Positions 36,885 through 50,004 of a DNA stretch of 64,000 bases are shown here, one piece after another. Positions within the stretch are counted from its first letter, which is position 1. Each line of letters starts with the position of its first letter. The translations under genes were made by a program, and so were the position numbers. This DNA is from Zeus faber (Eukaryota; Chordata; Actinopteri; Zeiformes; Zeidae). The stretch is from assembly GCA_960531495.1 (NCBI GenBank), contig OY482860.1:18351462-18415461 (forward strand), given 5' to 3'. Under the pieces are notes generated by a model. The model was not told where the DNA came from. It saw only the letters and a program-made list of their open reading frames with translations, and did no database searches.

Positions 36885-38250
36885 GGAATTTGGCGGCTTT
36901 CGACTTTTTTTTTTCACATCATTTGAAAGTGGAGAATCAGAGCTTCCAAACAAGATGCCACTTGTGCAAACCACCAAATATTTTTAAAACCATGACTTGT
37001 TAATGACAAGGGTGTGGCAAACTGTGTTTTTGAGATAATCACCTTCAAAGTTTTACCCACACCAGGTTAATTCAGCCAGCTCCTAGAATGCAAATGGGAA
37101 TGGCAGACAAACAAAGCCTCATGGCTACTTAACACACTGCTGAATGGGGCAATCACTGCTTTGTTCATGTGTTTTGAGGGAATGTTGAACAGCGTCATCG
37201 ACACACAACTATTTTCGTTTTTAAAAAAGCTTTTAATTAACAGTAAGAATATACATTTTTTTATAAAAGTGGAATTTTTTTGGAGTTTAAAAGTATGGAC
37301 AACACAACAAAATGAAGAGTCTATCAATAATAAGAGTCTCGGGGATCTGAAATCTGAAAATCTGCTAATCGTCAACCTCAACGGACTTCCTCACGTCATC
37401 GACTTCTTCCGTTGTAACAACAACGGACGTATCATTCGGTCTCCTCCGGTGGTTCTTGAAAATATTCAGTTTCATCGTCACATTCAGGTTGAAGTCCGCT
37501 GTTTGAAATGTTCTGGGATAATATCAGATTCAGCATCGCTGTCGTTCTTAGCGTCGCTGTCGGAGAACTGACTATCATCACGGAAAATGAAATCCAGTAA
37601 GCGCTGCTAACACTGACTTGGATCTATTACACTGGTCAGATTAAGGTCCACGATATGATTTAGATCTTCCTTCACCTGCTTCTCGTAATCCATAACAACA
37701 AGGAGACAAAAGTTTTCACAGAGAAGTGAAACTGGATCCTCGTCTTGTGTACGGAAGTGACGCTAGGATTTCTTCTATGATGGTAGACGTTGGTAGACGT
37801 TGGTATACGCCCCCTTCACAATAATGTCTCCATTTGTGTGTAAAAGTAGTAAGATTTAAAGGTTGAACTCTATCAAAATGGTTTCACATTGTGACTTCAC
37901 ATCACATGGAATATGGAGGAATTATCTTCACCTGGGTGCTCGCTTTACTGTAAAGGAAAACCATTGATCGTCGTTGTTCAGCGCTATTCAGTGTCTTGGT
38001 AATTTAACTGTGTTTCTCCATGTAATCTAACAGGAATATTTAACTCCACGGTTTAACATTTTTCTACTATTTATATATCAAAATCGGTTTTGAAATTAGG
38101 TTGAGATATAAAAAATAGCACAAAGGAATACAAATCTAGAAAAATCAAATTTTCCTTCAAGAAATAAACTTATTTTGCTGCCCCTGGCAATTTAGAAATG
38201 CTATAGATAGCGGGTTTTGCTACGTTAGGTCATATTTGCTCTGCAGAATA
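36885..38250 (-). mobile_element. 1.37-kb dispersed element, copy A
   Basis: Matches 41889-43262 in the same orientation along its whole length with small gaps. Shared words include CATGACTTGTTAATGACAAGG, GCAAACTGTGTTT.TGAGATAA, CTCC.GTGGTTCTTGAAAATA and GATTTAAAGGTTGAACTCTA. On the minus strand an acidic reading frame starts MDYEKQVKEDLNHI at about 37690 and includes LNLTSVIDPSQC and LDFIFRDDSQFSDSDA, with stops. It could be the N-terminus of a transposase or a captured host segment. Superfamily not determined. Confidence 0.7.
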
Positions 38251-38439
38251 TGTCTGGCCACCCTTCTATTCAAACAGATATCCACCGGACTTTGGGCCGA
38301 AGGTCAGGCCATTTGCAACCGTTTACCTAATATGGGGCGAGTCTGATACGATGACGATGCAGAGGAGGGCCGTTAACGCACCTTACAAACATGGCTGCCG
38401 CTGATGTGTAATTATGAATATAAATAATCCAGTTAAATT
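38251..38439. other. Spacer between repeat copy A and LINE
   Basis: Unassigned sequence. Confidence 0.4.
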
Positions 38440-41400
38440 GAAAAAAGAAAAGGCTCAAGTACTAATTTTGACACTGATCAATGTAAATGCCCCCCAGAGA
38501 GTACCAAATGTTCTTTTAAAACTCCGTTTGACATTATTGCCCTAGAGACTGAAGGTATTTTGATATGTGGAGGGGACTTTAATGTGGTCATGAATCATAA
38601 TCTTGACACAACAAGCCTAAAAAAAAACCAAGATGCACCTAACCAAGTTTATTAACACATCAGCGCAAGAAATAATAATGATGATGAGTTATTGATGTTT
38701 GGAGAGAACTTCACCCTCGAGAAAGGGACTATACACATTATTCACTTCTGTCTACTCCAGAACTGACTTCTTTTTAATTAGTACTGGTGAAGGTCACAGG
38801 GTTACAGAGGGTAAAATCGGGGTGGCAGATGTATCAGACCATAATTCGATCAGCTTGACAATACACCTAAATAGTCGAAAAATAAGTACTGTAGGCTCAA
38901 TGTGGGTATTTTGAATAATAAGGGAAACATGGAACAGATAAGGGAATAGATATAAAGGTATATAGTAGAGAATGATGATGGGGATGTGGACCCTATAATA
39001 CTGTGGGATGCCATGAAGGCAGTTATTCATGGGAAACTGATGCCCTGACAACATCACAAATAAAGGCCAACTAACCACATACAAAGACAAAGTAGAAAAG
39101 TTGAGAGAGCTGGAGAAAACACAGAGGATCAATCGGTATTACAACAAATTAATGGAACAAGGGGGGAGATAGATGAGATCCTCAGGGAAGAGATAGAAAA
39201 AAGGGCAAGATTTGTAAAGCAGACTTATAATGAATCAGGTCCAAAAGCAGGCAGGCACCTAATGTAATTCATAAAATAAGGGACCTCAAACCAATTAATT
39301 ATTACATGAGCCAGATGAGATAGAAAGAATATTTAAAGTTCTATGAGAAACTTTAACTTGCGCGACCTGCAATCTATTGGAGGTACAGAGTGCATAATCA
39401 CCCTGGTGTCATGACATTTCACTGCATATATGTATGACCGTATGTATATGTATGTGACAAATAATCTTTTCAACTTGAACTTGAACTTGAATGATACCAA
39501 CACATCTCAATTTACAGTTAAGGAGCTGGAAGCTGCAATCAGCAGACAAAAGGCCAGTAAATCCCCAGGTAGCGATGGGTTTCCATCAGAATGCTATAAG
39601 GCCTTTAGGAAGGACAACACCTCTGCTTCTGTCCTGTTTTAACTGGACCCTTAAAGACAAAGAACAATGCAAAAAAAAAATCCAGGCCAATCTCACCTTT
39701 AAATGTAGAGAAGTTATTTACCTCAATAAATTGCAAAACATTTGAGACTTTTGTACCAGACCCGATCAATGAAAATCAAAATGGATTTATTAGAGAGTGC
39801 CAAACACAAAATGATATTAGAAGAACCCTCCATACTGTAGACAACGCTCAAAAAAGGGTACAAGCACAGTTCTGTTTAGTCTGGATGCAGAAAAAGCATT
39901 TGATAGTGTTAGTTGGATATTTTTATATGAAATATATAGATTTGGCTTAGATGAAAATGCATTTCGGTGTTTCAAAACAATTTATCATGAGCCTACAGCT
40001 AGGTTTAAGGTAAATGTAAGCCTGTCTAATAGGATTCAGTTGGAGAGAGGTTCAAGATAGGGCTGTTGTCTTTCTCTTTACTCTCTCGCCTTTATATACT
40101 GAATCCTTAGCACAAGCAATAAGGGACAGTGAGGACCTGCAGGGTGTCAGTATAGGGGGGAAAGAACATATCATTGGACTTTTTACAGATAAGATCATTA
40201 TCCTTTTGAACAACCCGATACATGTGTCCCAAAACTAATGAACCTACTTGAAACATATGGACACTACTCAAGATATAAACTGAATTTAACAAATACACCA
40301 GTTATTTCATTTAATTGTTCTCCATCCCAACAAATCAGTGATTCTTATAATCTGAAATGGAATTCTAAAACAATTAAGTATCTTGGTGTAACTATAACTA
40401 AAACTCTTTCCAACATGTTTGAAACCAATTATAACAAAATGGATGAAAATATCCAAAAGGATGTTGAAAGGTGGTCTACCCTCCCTATAGACTTGAGTGC
40501 CAGAATACAAACAGTTTAAATGAATATCCTACCCAGGTTGCTATGTTTATTCCAATCTCTCCCAATTAAAGTTCCCCAAAACAAATGCATAACGTGGGAT
40601 ACGATGATCTCAAGATTCATTTGGAATAGCAAAAAGCCTAAACGTAAGGGGAGAATGGCTTCACTAAATCTCAAGGAATATTTTTATGCAGCTCAACTCA
40701 CACCCCTGGCCTGTTGGTGTAGATCTGACTTGATCTGAGTCTCGATAAAAATAAATGGAAAGTGAGATCCAGGGTTACCAGCCTGGGCCTCTGAGACATG
40801 AGTTTTGGATCTGGTAGCATTTACGCTGTAAATATGGGATGTTTTAGTGAAAAAAAATACAAATTAAAGGGAGGGGCTCGCACACTGCGGTGGTTTGCAT
40901 CCGACTCAACATGCAGTTAGGAGACTACTTTACAAAAGACATAAGGTCAGAACCAGATGAAACTTAAAATAATTTGATTGGGGTGATTGTAGATGCGTAC
41001 AAACAGAAACGGCCTCGGGTCATCTCTGTTTTCTATCAAGCTATGGAGGGAAGCAGGGGGGGACAACGCTTTACCTAAAAGCAAAATGGGAAGCAGAGTT
41101 AAAGATTTAAATAGCAGAGGAAGAATAGTATCAAATGTGTGAGATACCATTTTCATCCACAGACTCCCTAGTAAGGAGGGAATTCAGCCGGAAGAATTGA
41201 ACTCGCTTTTTCATAACACCCAAAATAAAAAGCAGACCACTTGCTGCACAACAACACTGTTGGAGGCTGTGTTGGAGCAGGGAGGCTGACCACTCACATA
41301 TTTTCTGGAATTGAACAAAAATAAGGGTATACTGGGAAAATGTTGATGCAGTTGTTAAAAGTATTTTGGGATATGAAATCCCAAATACCTGCTATGTGAT

Positions 41401-41610
41401 GTATCTTGGGAATGTTGCAGGTGTTGTGATGAGAGAAGACCTCTTCTTGCCTAAAGCTTGACTTGCAGCAAGTAAGAAAGATGTCACCAGAAATTGGCTA
41501 AATGTAAACACTCCTAAACAGGGGCTGGAAATTGTCTAAGACATTTTTGTTATGGAAAATCTGACATACCTCCTGAGGGTCAAGGACATTTGAAAATAAC
41601 TGGAAAAAAA
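38440..41610 (+). mobile_element. L1/Tx1-like LINE ORF2, near full-span pseudogene
   Basis: In order: endonuclease pieces (LINVNAPQRVPN, then GILICGGDFNVVMN at 38555-38590, and WRELHPRERDYTHY at about 38695), ASKSPGSDGFPSECYKAF at 39555-39605 opening the RT, LDAEKAFDSVSW at 39880-39916, IQLERGSR, then YNLKWNSKTIKYLGVTI (40340-40395), NILPRLLCLFQSLPIKVPQN (40520-40580) and FIWNSKKPKRKGRMASLNLK. The YADD site is decayed to a FTD-type word near 40185. Many frameshifts and stops. An insertion with a TTGAACTTGAACTTGAA tail splits it at 39300-39492. Confidence 0.85.
39300..39492 (+). mobile_element. Retroposon insertion inside the LINE
   Basis: GTCATGACATTTCACTGCAT, TATGTGACAAATAATC and (TTGAAC)n form a typical short non-LTR tail. 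The LINE frame stops before it and resumes after it. The 5' limit is approximate. Confidence 0.55.
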
Positions 41611-41888
41611 ATTATATGAGACCAAATTAATGCCTAATTAAAATATATTTGTGTGATATCAAAACATTTCCAAAAAACTATTCATTGTTATTTTTTAGTT
41701 GTTTGTACAGTATATGTTATTGTATTATTTTTTTTGTTGATGCTGATGTGCTTTTATTTGTATATTGTTGTAAAAACCTACGTGTGAAAAAAGGCACTTT
41801 GGAGCAAATATTGCTTTGCTATTTTAAAGTGTTCTTAAATGTACTTAAAGTATTAAAAGTAAAATTACTTATAGGCTACAGACTATAA
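41611..41888. other. AT-rich spacer
   Basis: Unassigned A/T-rich sequence between the LINE end and repeat copy B. Confidence 0.5.
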
Positions 41889-43262
41889 GCATTTTGTGGC
41901 TTTTGACGTTTTTTTCCCAGCATTTGAAATTGAAGAATCAGAGCTTCTAAACAAGGTGTAATTTGTGCAAATCAAGCAAAATACAAAAAAAATAATAACA
42001 AATTTAAAGCTATGACTTGTTAATGACAAGGGTGTGGCAAACTGTGTTTCTGAGATAATCACCTTCAAATTTCCCCCCAGACTTGACTTTATTCAGCCAG
42101 CTCCCAGAATGCAAATGGATGGAGAACCAACACAGCCACATGTCCACTTGACACCCTGGTAAATGGGGGCTTGACACCCTGCTGAATGGGGCAATCTCTG
42201 CATTGTTCTTGTGTTTTGAGGGAATGTTGAACAGCGTCGTTGACACACAACATAATTTGTTTTTAAAAAGGCTTTTATTTAACAGTAAGAATATACATGT
42301 TTTATAAAAATGGGAATTATTTAGTGGGCTAACCCCGACCCTACCGCAGCTGCACTCTGAGAGCCTGTTTGGGGCTGCCTCGTTTCATTTTCTTTTCGCC
42401 CCTGGCTGTATATGCAGGTAAACTTGAGAATCTTGTTCATTACTGCTTTTTCATAATCTGCATCACACACCTCAAACAACGGGCGTTTCGTCAGTCTCCT
42501 CCAGTGGTTCTTGAAAATATTCAGTTTCATTGTCACATTCAGGTTGAAATCCGCTGTTTGAAATGTTCTCCAAGTTCGGAATAACAACAGTAACTGTTTC
42601 AGCATCGCTGTTGTTCTCTGCGTCGTTGTCGGAGAACTTATTATCATCGCGGAAAATGAAGTCCAGTATGCTCGGCTTACACTGACTTGGATCTATCACA
42701 CTGGTCAGATTAAGGTCCCAGTATGATTTAGATCTTCCGCCACCCACTTCTCGTAATCCATAACAACATGGAGACGAAAACTTCCAAAGACAAGTGCAAC
42801 CAGATCCTTGTCTTGTTTACGGAAGTGACGTCAGCAGGACTTCTTCGTTGGTATACGTTGGAATACGCCCCCTCTACAATGATTTCTCTGTGTGTGTGTT
42901 AAAGTATTACGATTTAAAGGTTGAACTCTATCAAAACGGTTTCACATTGTGACTTCACATCACATGGAATATGGAGGAATGATCTTCACCTGGATGTCTG
43001 CTTAAAAGGAAACAATCGATCAGCATTGTTCAGAACTATTCAGCGTCTCAGTAAGTGAACTGTGTTTCCCCATGTAAGCTATCAAGAATATTTAACTCCA
43101 GGGTTGAACATTTTTCTATTTATAAATCTTACATTTTTACTATTTATAAATCAAACTTGGTTTTGAAAATACGTTGAGAGAGGTTTTTTCAACTTATTTG
43201 GCTGCTTCTGGCGATTTTAGAAATGCGCCAGGTAGCGGGTTTTGCTGCGGTGGGTCATATAT
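41889..43262 (-). mobile_element. 1.37-kb dispersed element, copy B
   Basis: Homologous to copy A (36885-38250). The minus-strand frame is better preserved: a 91-codon open stretch (42747-42472) includes LNLTSVIDPSQCKPSILDFI, FRDDNKFSDNDAENNSDAE and ETEYFQEPLEETDE. It is strongly acidic with no catalytic motif. On the minus strand TTAAATAAAAGCC at 42270-42283 could be its polyadenylation signal. A 26-bp local duplication (CTTGACACCCTG) lies at 42147-42183. Confidence 0.7.
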
Positions 43263-44159
43263 AATACTAGTGACAAAGAACTTGTACTTAGTTACTTCCC
43301 GCGACTGACTGTATGTGCCAGGATTTGTGTTGGTAAATAGAGCCAGTAATCTCATCGCTGCTCGCACAGAAAAATCCTGACGCTAGAGGCTAAAACCACA
43401 GAATCACGCCTGTGGTAATAAAAAATGAAAAAAAAGAAAAGAGCGATAATAATTCCTTTTCTCATGCTCCATTTTAATTGAATTGCGGTTAAATCCCCCT
43501 CTTCCACGGAAAAATGTAGGTCTTGTTTCAATATATGCTTTTCTTTTTTTCCGGTGAGCATGTTAATATTTTAAATGAGCCATGTGGAGTTCACAGGTAT
43601 GGGTTTCTTGGTGAGTTTACACCTTAGAGCCCGCCAGTCAGGACGCAGGAAGCGGAACTGATGTCTCCAACGTCCCAAAAACATCCCAGATACAGCACGT
43701 CACCCAAGGCTCTTCTATCTCTCTCTACATATTATGAGTCTTAACATTTTATATACGTATATATATATATTTGGTTTTCACTTACATTTTTAGGTTTATA
43801 ACATATTGCCATTTTCTTTTTTATTTTCTATTTTTATTCTTGATACTTTTTTATTATGGCCTATTTTTGATGTGAGCTGCTGTCAAACTGCATTTTTATA
43901 GCCGAGAGGTACAGCATATATCAGTATCTACCTTCCCTTCTGTTACAATAAAGGTTCTATCCATCTATTTATCCATCTGTCTGTCTGTCCATCTTTGAAT
44001 GGCTATGAATGAACAATTCTAAATATAAACTCAGTATATTAAATACAATTTTCATCAATAATAGTATAACTGTGAGGAAGAAAAACATTTACAAAATATT
44101 TCATCTCATATCTGTCCTTTTTTAAAAATTTTTTTTTTTTTAACAAAAATCAATTCTCA
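43263..44159. other. No gene; hAT scrap and retroposon tail
   Basis: 43268-43305 resembles hAT ends (AAAGAACTTGTACTTAGTTA). 43905-44000 has GTTACAATAAAGGTTCTATC and (CATCTGTCTGTC), a LINE-type tail. Otherwise unassigned, with TATATA at about 43755-43770. Confidence 0.5.
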
Positions 44160-45345
44160 ACTATCTCCAGATGATAAGATACAGAAACTTTATTAATCCC
44201 CAAAGGGAAATTTCCAATGTTGCAGCAGCAACACATGTTTTTGAATCAATTACTATATATACACACACAGTATACACACACACATATACAGTATACATAT
44301 ATACAGACACACACACATATGTGTATATACATGTACATATAAAATAACTACTGTACCATAAAAAATTAATAGAATAAAATAGAATTTCACTGAGTGAAAG
44401 GTGAAGCTTAAAAGAGGAAGTTAAATGTGAAGTAAAAATGTGCCTTGTAATGCACAAGGCACATTTTTACTTCACATTTAACTTCATTCAGAGGAGGAGT
44501 TTCCTCTCCTGGCGCAGAGGGGAAGCATTGTAGGTGGGCGGGAATGACCTCCTGTAACGGTCCTTACTGCAGCGGAGCTGAAGGAGCCTTGTTGTCTGAC
44601 CAGTAGGTTGTGTAATGGGTGTGCATTGTTGTCCATTTTGCTGAGCAGCCTATGCAACATCCTTCTCTCCACAACCAGCTCTAGGGGCTCCAGAGCAGCC
44701 CCCAGCACAGAGCCAGCCTTCTTTATCAGTTTGATCAGTTTCTTGGAGTCGTTGGCTCTAATGCTGCTGCCCCAACAGATGACTGCAAAGAAAATTGCAC
44801 TGGCCACAACAGACTGGTAGAAGATATTGCAACATATTTCTGCACACATTGAAGGACCTGAGCTTCCTCAAGGAGTCTGCTCTGTTCCGTTCCTGTAGAA
44901 AAAGAAGAATCTTTAATCATTACAACAGACAGCCTCAGTGTTGCATTTCCAGTCCAGTCTGGTGTCCAGGTGAACGCCCAGGTATCTGTAACCCTCCACC
45001 ACCTCCACCTCTTCTCCCAGGATGGAAATAGTGTTCGGCTTAGTCCTGGTCCTCCTTAAATCCACAACCATCTCCTTCATCTTGGTCGCGGTTCCCTGTA
45101 CTCAGTCTCCTGTCCAGCAGTGATACACCCCACAACTGCAGAGTCATCCGAAAATTTCTGCAGATGACATGACTGAGTTGTATTGGAAGTCTGAGGTATA
45201 CAGGGTGAAGAGGAAAGGTGAGAGTACACTCCCCCGCGGTGCTCCTGTGTTGCTTACCACCCGCTCAGACACCCTGTTCCTCAGCCGCACAAACTGGTCT
45301 GTCTGTCAGGTAGTCAAAGATGACAAACAGTTCTATCAGTCATTT
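44160..45345 (-). mobile_element. L2-like (Maui-type) LINE ORF2 C-terminal pseudogene
   Basis: The minus strand from about 45300 reads QFVRLRNRVSERVV, NTGAPRGSVLSPFLFTLYTS, DFQYNS (RT core after the active site), KEMVVDLRRTRTKPNTI, EGYRYLGVHLDTRLDWKCN, then FYQSVVASAIFFAVICWGSS, KLIKLIKKAGSVLGAAL and RRMLHRLL (44849-44520). It ends in the ACTTTATTAATCCCCAAAGG-type tail at 44180-44210. 5' truncated, several frameshifts. A hairpin (44417-44485) sits between coding part and tail. Confidence 0.85.
44417..44485. repeat. 32-bp perfect inverted repeat with 5-nt loop
   Basis: Left arm 44417-44448 (starts GAAGTTAAATGTGAAG) and right arm 44454-44485 are exact complements; the loop is AATGC. It lies within the L2 copy. 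Confidence 0.95.
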
Positions 45346-45840
<495 letters not shown>

Positions 45841-47628
45841 ATATTTTATATATAAAAATAAAATTATATATTATTCATATTTTCTATATAATTTTGTATC
45901 ATTTATATTATATTTTTAATATTTTCCTATAATTTATTTTTCAGTTTATAGTTTTTTTATATATTGTATTTTATATCTTTTTTTATTTGTAATATTTACT
46001 AATATTTTAAAATGTGTCTTTTCCCGTTTACAATTTTTTTTTGTTCTTGTTCATACACATTTTTGTGATCATCACAGCTCGGTTCTAATCATTACAACCC
46101 AAATGTCCTGTTAAAAAAGATTGATGACAGCCGATGACTGATCCCTGGTCCCTCCCTATCCGTCATAAAGGCCTTTACACAGCTATCCATAACGCTTCGA
46201 TCACATTTGCCATTTGTCTTGATATTAAAAAAAAGGGGAGTATTGTCTCAATTGTACTGCGGTGAAAATAAAATCCAATCATGGCTGCCTGCGAGCAGTA
46301 ACTGTCTGCTTCCCCCTGATGCATCGCTCAAATCAAGGGCAAGCGGCCGTGGATCATCTCTAAAAACCTGCAGCATCGCTGACAGCCATACATACCGCTT
46401 GGAAGGAGGGGAAATCATCATGTCATCTAATCCCCCCTCCCCCCGCTAAACCACTTTTTTGTATTCTCTTATTTCTTCCGGAAACTTCACACCGTTCCGA
46501 CTGTCTTGATGAACCCGCTCGTAACGCTCAATTTCTTTATTTTGGGGCCCGAGCTAAGTTTCCGAATCAATCACGCCATCTGGAAAGCCCTTTCAAGTCC
46601 TGTGGATGTGAATATGAACCGGGCTGTTTGTAACAGGATTTTATAAATCGTATTTAAAAAGAAAGAAAAAAGAAGAAAAAATGGTCTGGGGGTAAGCCAA
46701 AAAAGAAAGAATAAAATAAAAAAATAAAAAACACAACAGCCGCAGCAGCAGTGGCTCCCAGAGGCGGCTGTCTCTGTTTGCGTCCAAATGATTGTGTATC
46801 CCAGACTTAGGCTATTAAGTCGTTTAAGCTCGCAGATGATACCATAATCAGTGGGCTGATTATTTGTGGTGATGAATCACTTAACGGAGGTACAGGAAGG
46901 GCACTAGAGAGCTGTTGAAATAAACAAAAAAAATGTTAATGTTTATTGCCGGAAAGACAAAAGACGTGATTGTTTTTTTATGGCTGTAAAATAAATGGAA
47001 AATGATCGGAGCTTCATAGCATTGGCAGAAAGCGTTGACAGCGAATGGATGTTAAAGGATGGCATTAAAGGAAGCTTAGTGTTCTGCCGCAACTTCTCAC
47101 TGTGCTTCAATGCAGTGAAACGGGGCAAACGTTTAAGCCTTAAGCCTGAAATATGTTGAACCTCCCTTTCTTGGTCACATACCTATTAGTTTAGGTCAAA
47201 CACAAATATGACGTTTGCTGTATCCCGGCAGTTATGAAAGGCTGGTTAAGTACCTCCAGGAGCCCCTGGCACTGGAGCGCCCCCCGCACACACACACAGA
47301 GCCGACTGAGGGGTGACATGAAAGGGTCTCTCTCTTATGCAGGGCCTTTTTTTTGTTTTGTTCAATAAGGAAACTAAAATAAAATACATCTAAAATAAAA
47401 ACAAAATGTTTTCATTTGGAGGAAAGGGCACCAGACGCGCAGTGGAGCGTAGGTCACGGTGCCGGTGGAAGCAAATTGCTTCCCGATCGCTCCCTCTCCA
47501 TTATGCATGGAGAGCGAGACAGGGGCGCAAATTGACCCCCCAGCCCTAACCGCTCCCCACCATGCCCACCCCAGGCCACCAAGCTTTGTGTCATATTTCT
47601 GTGGAGCCCTACATAAATGCATACGTGG
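45841..47628. other. No gene; unassigned sequence
   Basis: AT-rich to 46040, then mixed. 47345-47510 (TTGTTTTGTTCAATAAGG, ATCTAAAATAAAAACAAAA, CGCTCCCTCTCCATTATGC) resembles parts of 22040-22690, which points to an unassigned repeat family. No coding exon recognised. Confidence 0.4.
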
Positions 47629-47935
47629 TCTGGGGATGGTGTGGTTTGAGCAGCCGCACCTGTCTTGGGTCTAGGTAATTGGGCCCACGATCAATGTGGC
47701 TGTATACCTGATACTTGTTGATCAGTCTAATTAGCAACAGGTAAAACCCCATCCCCCCAAACACACAGGAGAGGAGCCCTTGCAGATGGACATGTTGGCC
47801 ATCTGCTCCAGGCTTGTTCCACCTAGCCCACTTGCTACAATAAACTGGTGTGTTTCTCCTCCATTGCCTCTGTCACTGTGTCGAAGGGCCTTGAAAACGC
47901 AATTCGGGTGGCGTGTGGCAGGTGAAACCGTCACA
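47629..47935 (+). mobile_element. Solo LTR, copy 3
   Basis: 307 bp from TCTGGGGATGG (first TG lost by substitution) to CCGTCACA, with the same internal blocks as copies 1 and 2, including GTTTGAGCAGCCGCACCTG, AATAAACTGGTG and GAAGGGCCTTGAAAACGC. Flanks CGTGG and GCATT do not match, so the duplication has decayed or one side has been rearranged. Confidence 0.75.
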
Positions 47936-49340
47936 GCATTTTTTGCTCAGATTACCCATACGGTAGATTGTGATTGTGATGCATTGTGATAAAAAACAAT
48001 GAAAATGAAACACATTTAAAAATTTAAAATAAATAAATATTACATTCCAAATACTCCAAATAAGACTTTTAACTGCACTCCAGTGCCTTCAAACCAATTT
48101 GATTTTAGATGACAAAGGGGGTGCCAGAACTAATAATAACTAATAATCCATCGAACCAGACCAACCCATAGATGGAAGACGTGCCAGCCTCTCCTCGTTT
48201 CCCATCCCTTCCTTCTGGCGAGAGGCGGAGGAGCATTAGGGGCAGAACAAAACGATTAAGGAGCCGCTTGTCCGTCCTCCGGGGGCTGAGCAGCCAAGTG
48301 CGCTCCTATTCATCCACTGCTTCAGAAAGTACCGCTTTATACACATGTACCTTACTTTCTTTTTTGGGAAAAATAAGAAGACGTATTGCCCACCGGTGAT
48401 CCATGTTTGGATTCACGCCCAGAAGAAAGTTTGCGCTTTCTAGCCTATGGTCTTTCTTGCTGTCTCGTCCCAGTGACTCAGGATGCAGTTCCAACAAAAA
48501 AAAAAAAAAAAAAAAAAAAGGGGAGATGGCTTTCTAGACCACACTTTGTGATGAGACGTGCTGTATATATGCCACACCCACGCTGTCGCTCATCCCGGTC
48601 ATTCCCAAGGTCACCCCCCCCCGGAGATTTTGAAGATGATATGACTACTGAACACGTCATTTTCGGAGGAAGCACTTCCAAAATAAATATATAAATAACA
48701 GCAAATGTGATCTGGATTAGTCAGCTCATCGCCAACTAAGGAGCTGATGGCTCCAAAATAAACAAGCTAATAATAGAAATATGACAGGAAGTTGTACGAA
48801 CACGGAGAGGTGCGTCGGAAAATGTAGAGCCAGAAAATGCTAATCAGTTTACCAGCCCTTATATATTTTAATGATAGGTGATTATCTGTATTATTAATAT
48901 TATTTGAATAGGCCTAATTATTAGAAGGAGTATGTAAGTTTTACTCTAACCACCGTTATAGTTTACCTGTGTCATAGTTTACCTGTGTCATAAGTCATCT
49001 TTTTCCACACTATTATGCATATACAAAGCTAAAACATGTAATAATGACATAGAATCAGGGTAGTCTTATTGCCAAGTAAGTTTACACGAACAAGGAATTT
49101 GTCTTGGTGTTCGGTGCATGAAACAAATTTAAAACAATAAGTAAAATACGTAAAAACATAGGTTTGGTTTTATATACAGTAGAATACATACTTTGTCGTT
49201 ATGATTTTAGCATTGCATTTTTTTTACTCAAACGTTATAAACCCTGAGAACCAAGACGTTGGAAACATCTTGTGGATCAAGTTTCATCCAAATCCTTCCA
49301 GATATGGAGCAGAAGTTAGCGAAAAAACCGAGACCCAACA
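47936..49340. other. No gene; possible LINE scrap and poly(A)
   Basis: Plus-strand 48190-48270 reads FPSLPSGERRRSIRGRTKRL, weakly like a LINE C-terminus. A 24-A run lies at 48496-48519. The rest is unassigned and AT-rich. Confidence 0.4.
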
Positions 49341-49431
49341 ACACCAAACGTCACCTGCCGTCACTGAGACTCTACATGTACTTCCACACACAACACGGTG
49401 AGTTCTAACAATGAAAAAAAATTCTTACTGA

Positions 49432-50004
49432 TACGGTCTGGTGAACCCAAACGCAGATTCCCCTGCTCGGCCGTGAGCGAGCAGGGGATCAGGAAACAGG
49501 AAACAGGATCAGGAAACAGGCAGGGAATCGGGATCAGGAAACAGGATCAGGAAACAGGCAGGGAATCGGGATCAGGAAACAGGATCAGGAAACAGGCAGG
49601 GAATCGGGATCAGGAAACAGGCAGGGAATAAGGGTCAGGAAGCAGGCAGGGAACAGGCTGGGAATCACGATCAGAGAACAGGCCACGAACCACGAACCAC
49701 GGTCCGGGAACAGGCAGGGAATCAGGATCGTAGACAGGACTGAGAGTTCAAAAGACACAATGATTTGACAGTGTCAAGACTGAATGGGGAACAGGTTAAA
49801 TACAAATGGAGTGACGAGGAAGGTGAAGACAGGTGGTGAAATTGCTGACGGGGGACAGGTGTGCAGTGGCAGGGATGTGACACCAGAGGCAGAGGGAGCT
49901 AGAGAGGGATATAGGAAGCTAGAGACAGACAGAGGGAGCCAGAGAGAGATGGAGGGAGACAGAGAGAGACAGTTAGAGCAAGAGCAGGGCAGGATCCTGA
50001 CAAA
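49432..50004. repeat. Minisatellite-bearing insertion in the Helitron copy
   Basis: A 38-bp unit (two GATCAGGAAACAG plus GCAGGGAATCGG) repeats at 49519, 49557 and 49595, with decayed copies to about 49740. GA-rich AGAGGGAGC/AGAGAGA units follow to about 49985. Comparison with copy 1 (AAGGTTTGGTTTAAAGT at 17114) suggests the whole block was inserted before AAAGTTGGTTTAGAGTC. The left edge CCCCTGCTCG/CGAGCAGGGG forms a hairpin. Confidence 0.7.

Noticed and set aside
49481-49700. Regular repeat that could suggest a CRISPR array
   Set aside because: Repeats are directly tandem with no unique spacers, in a vertebrate genome; it is a minisatellite.
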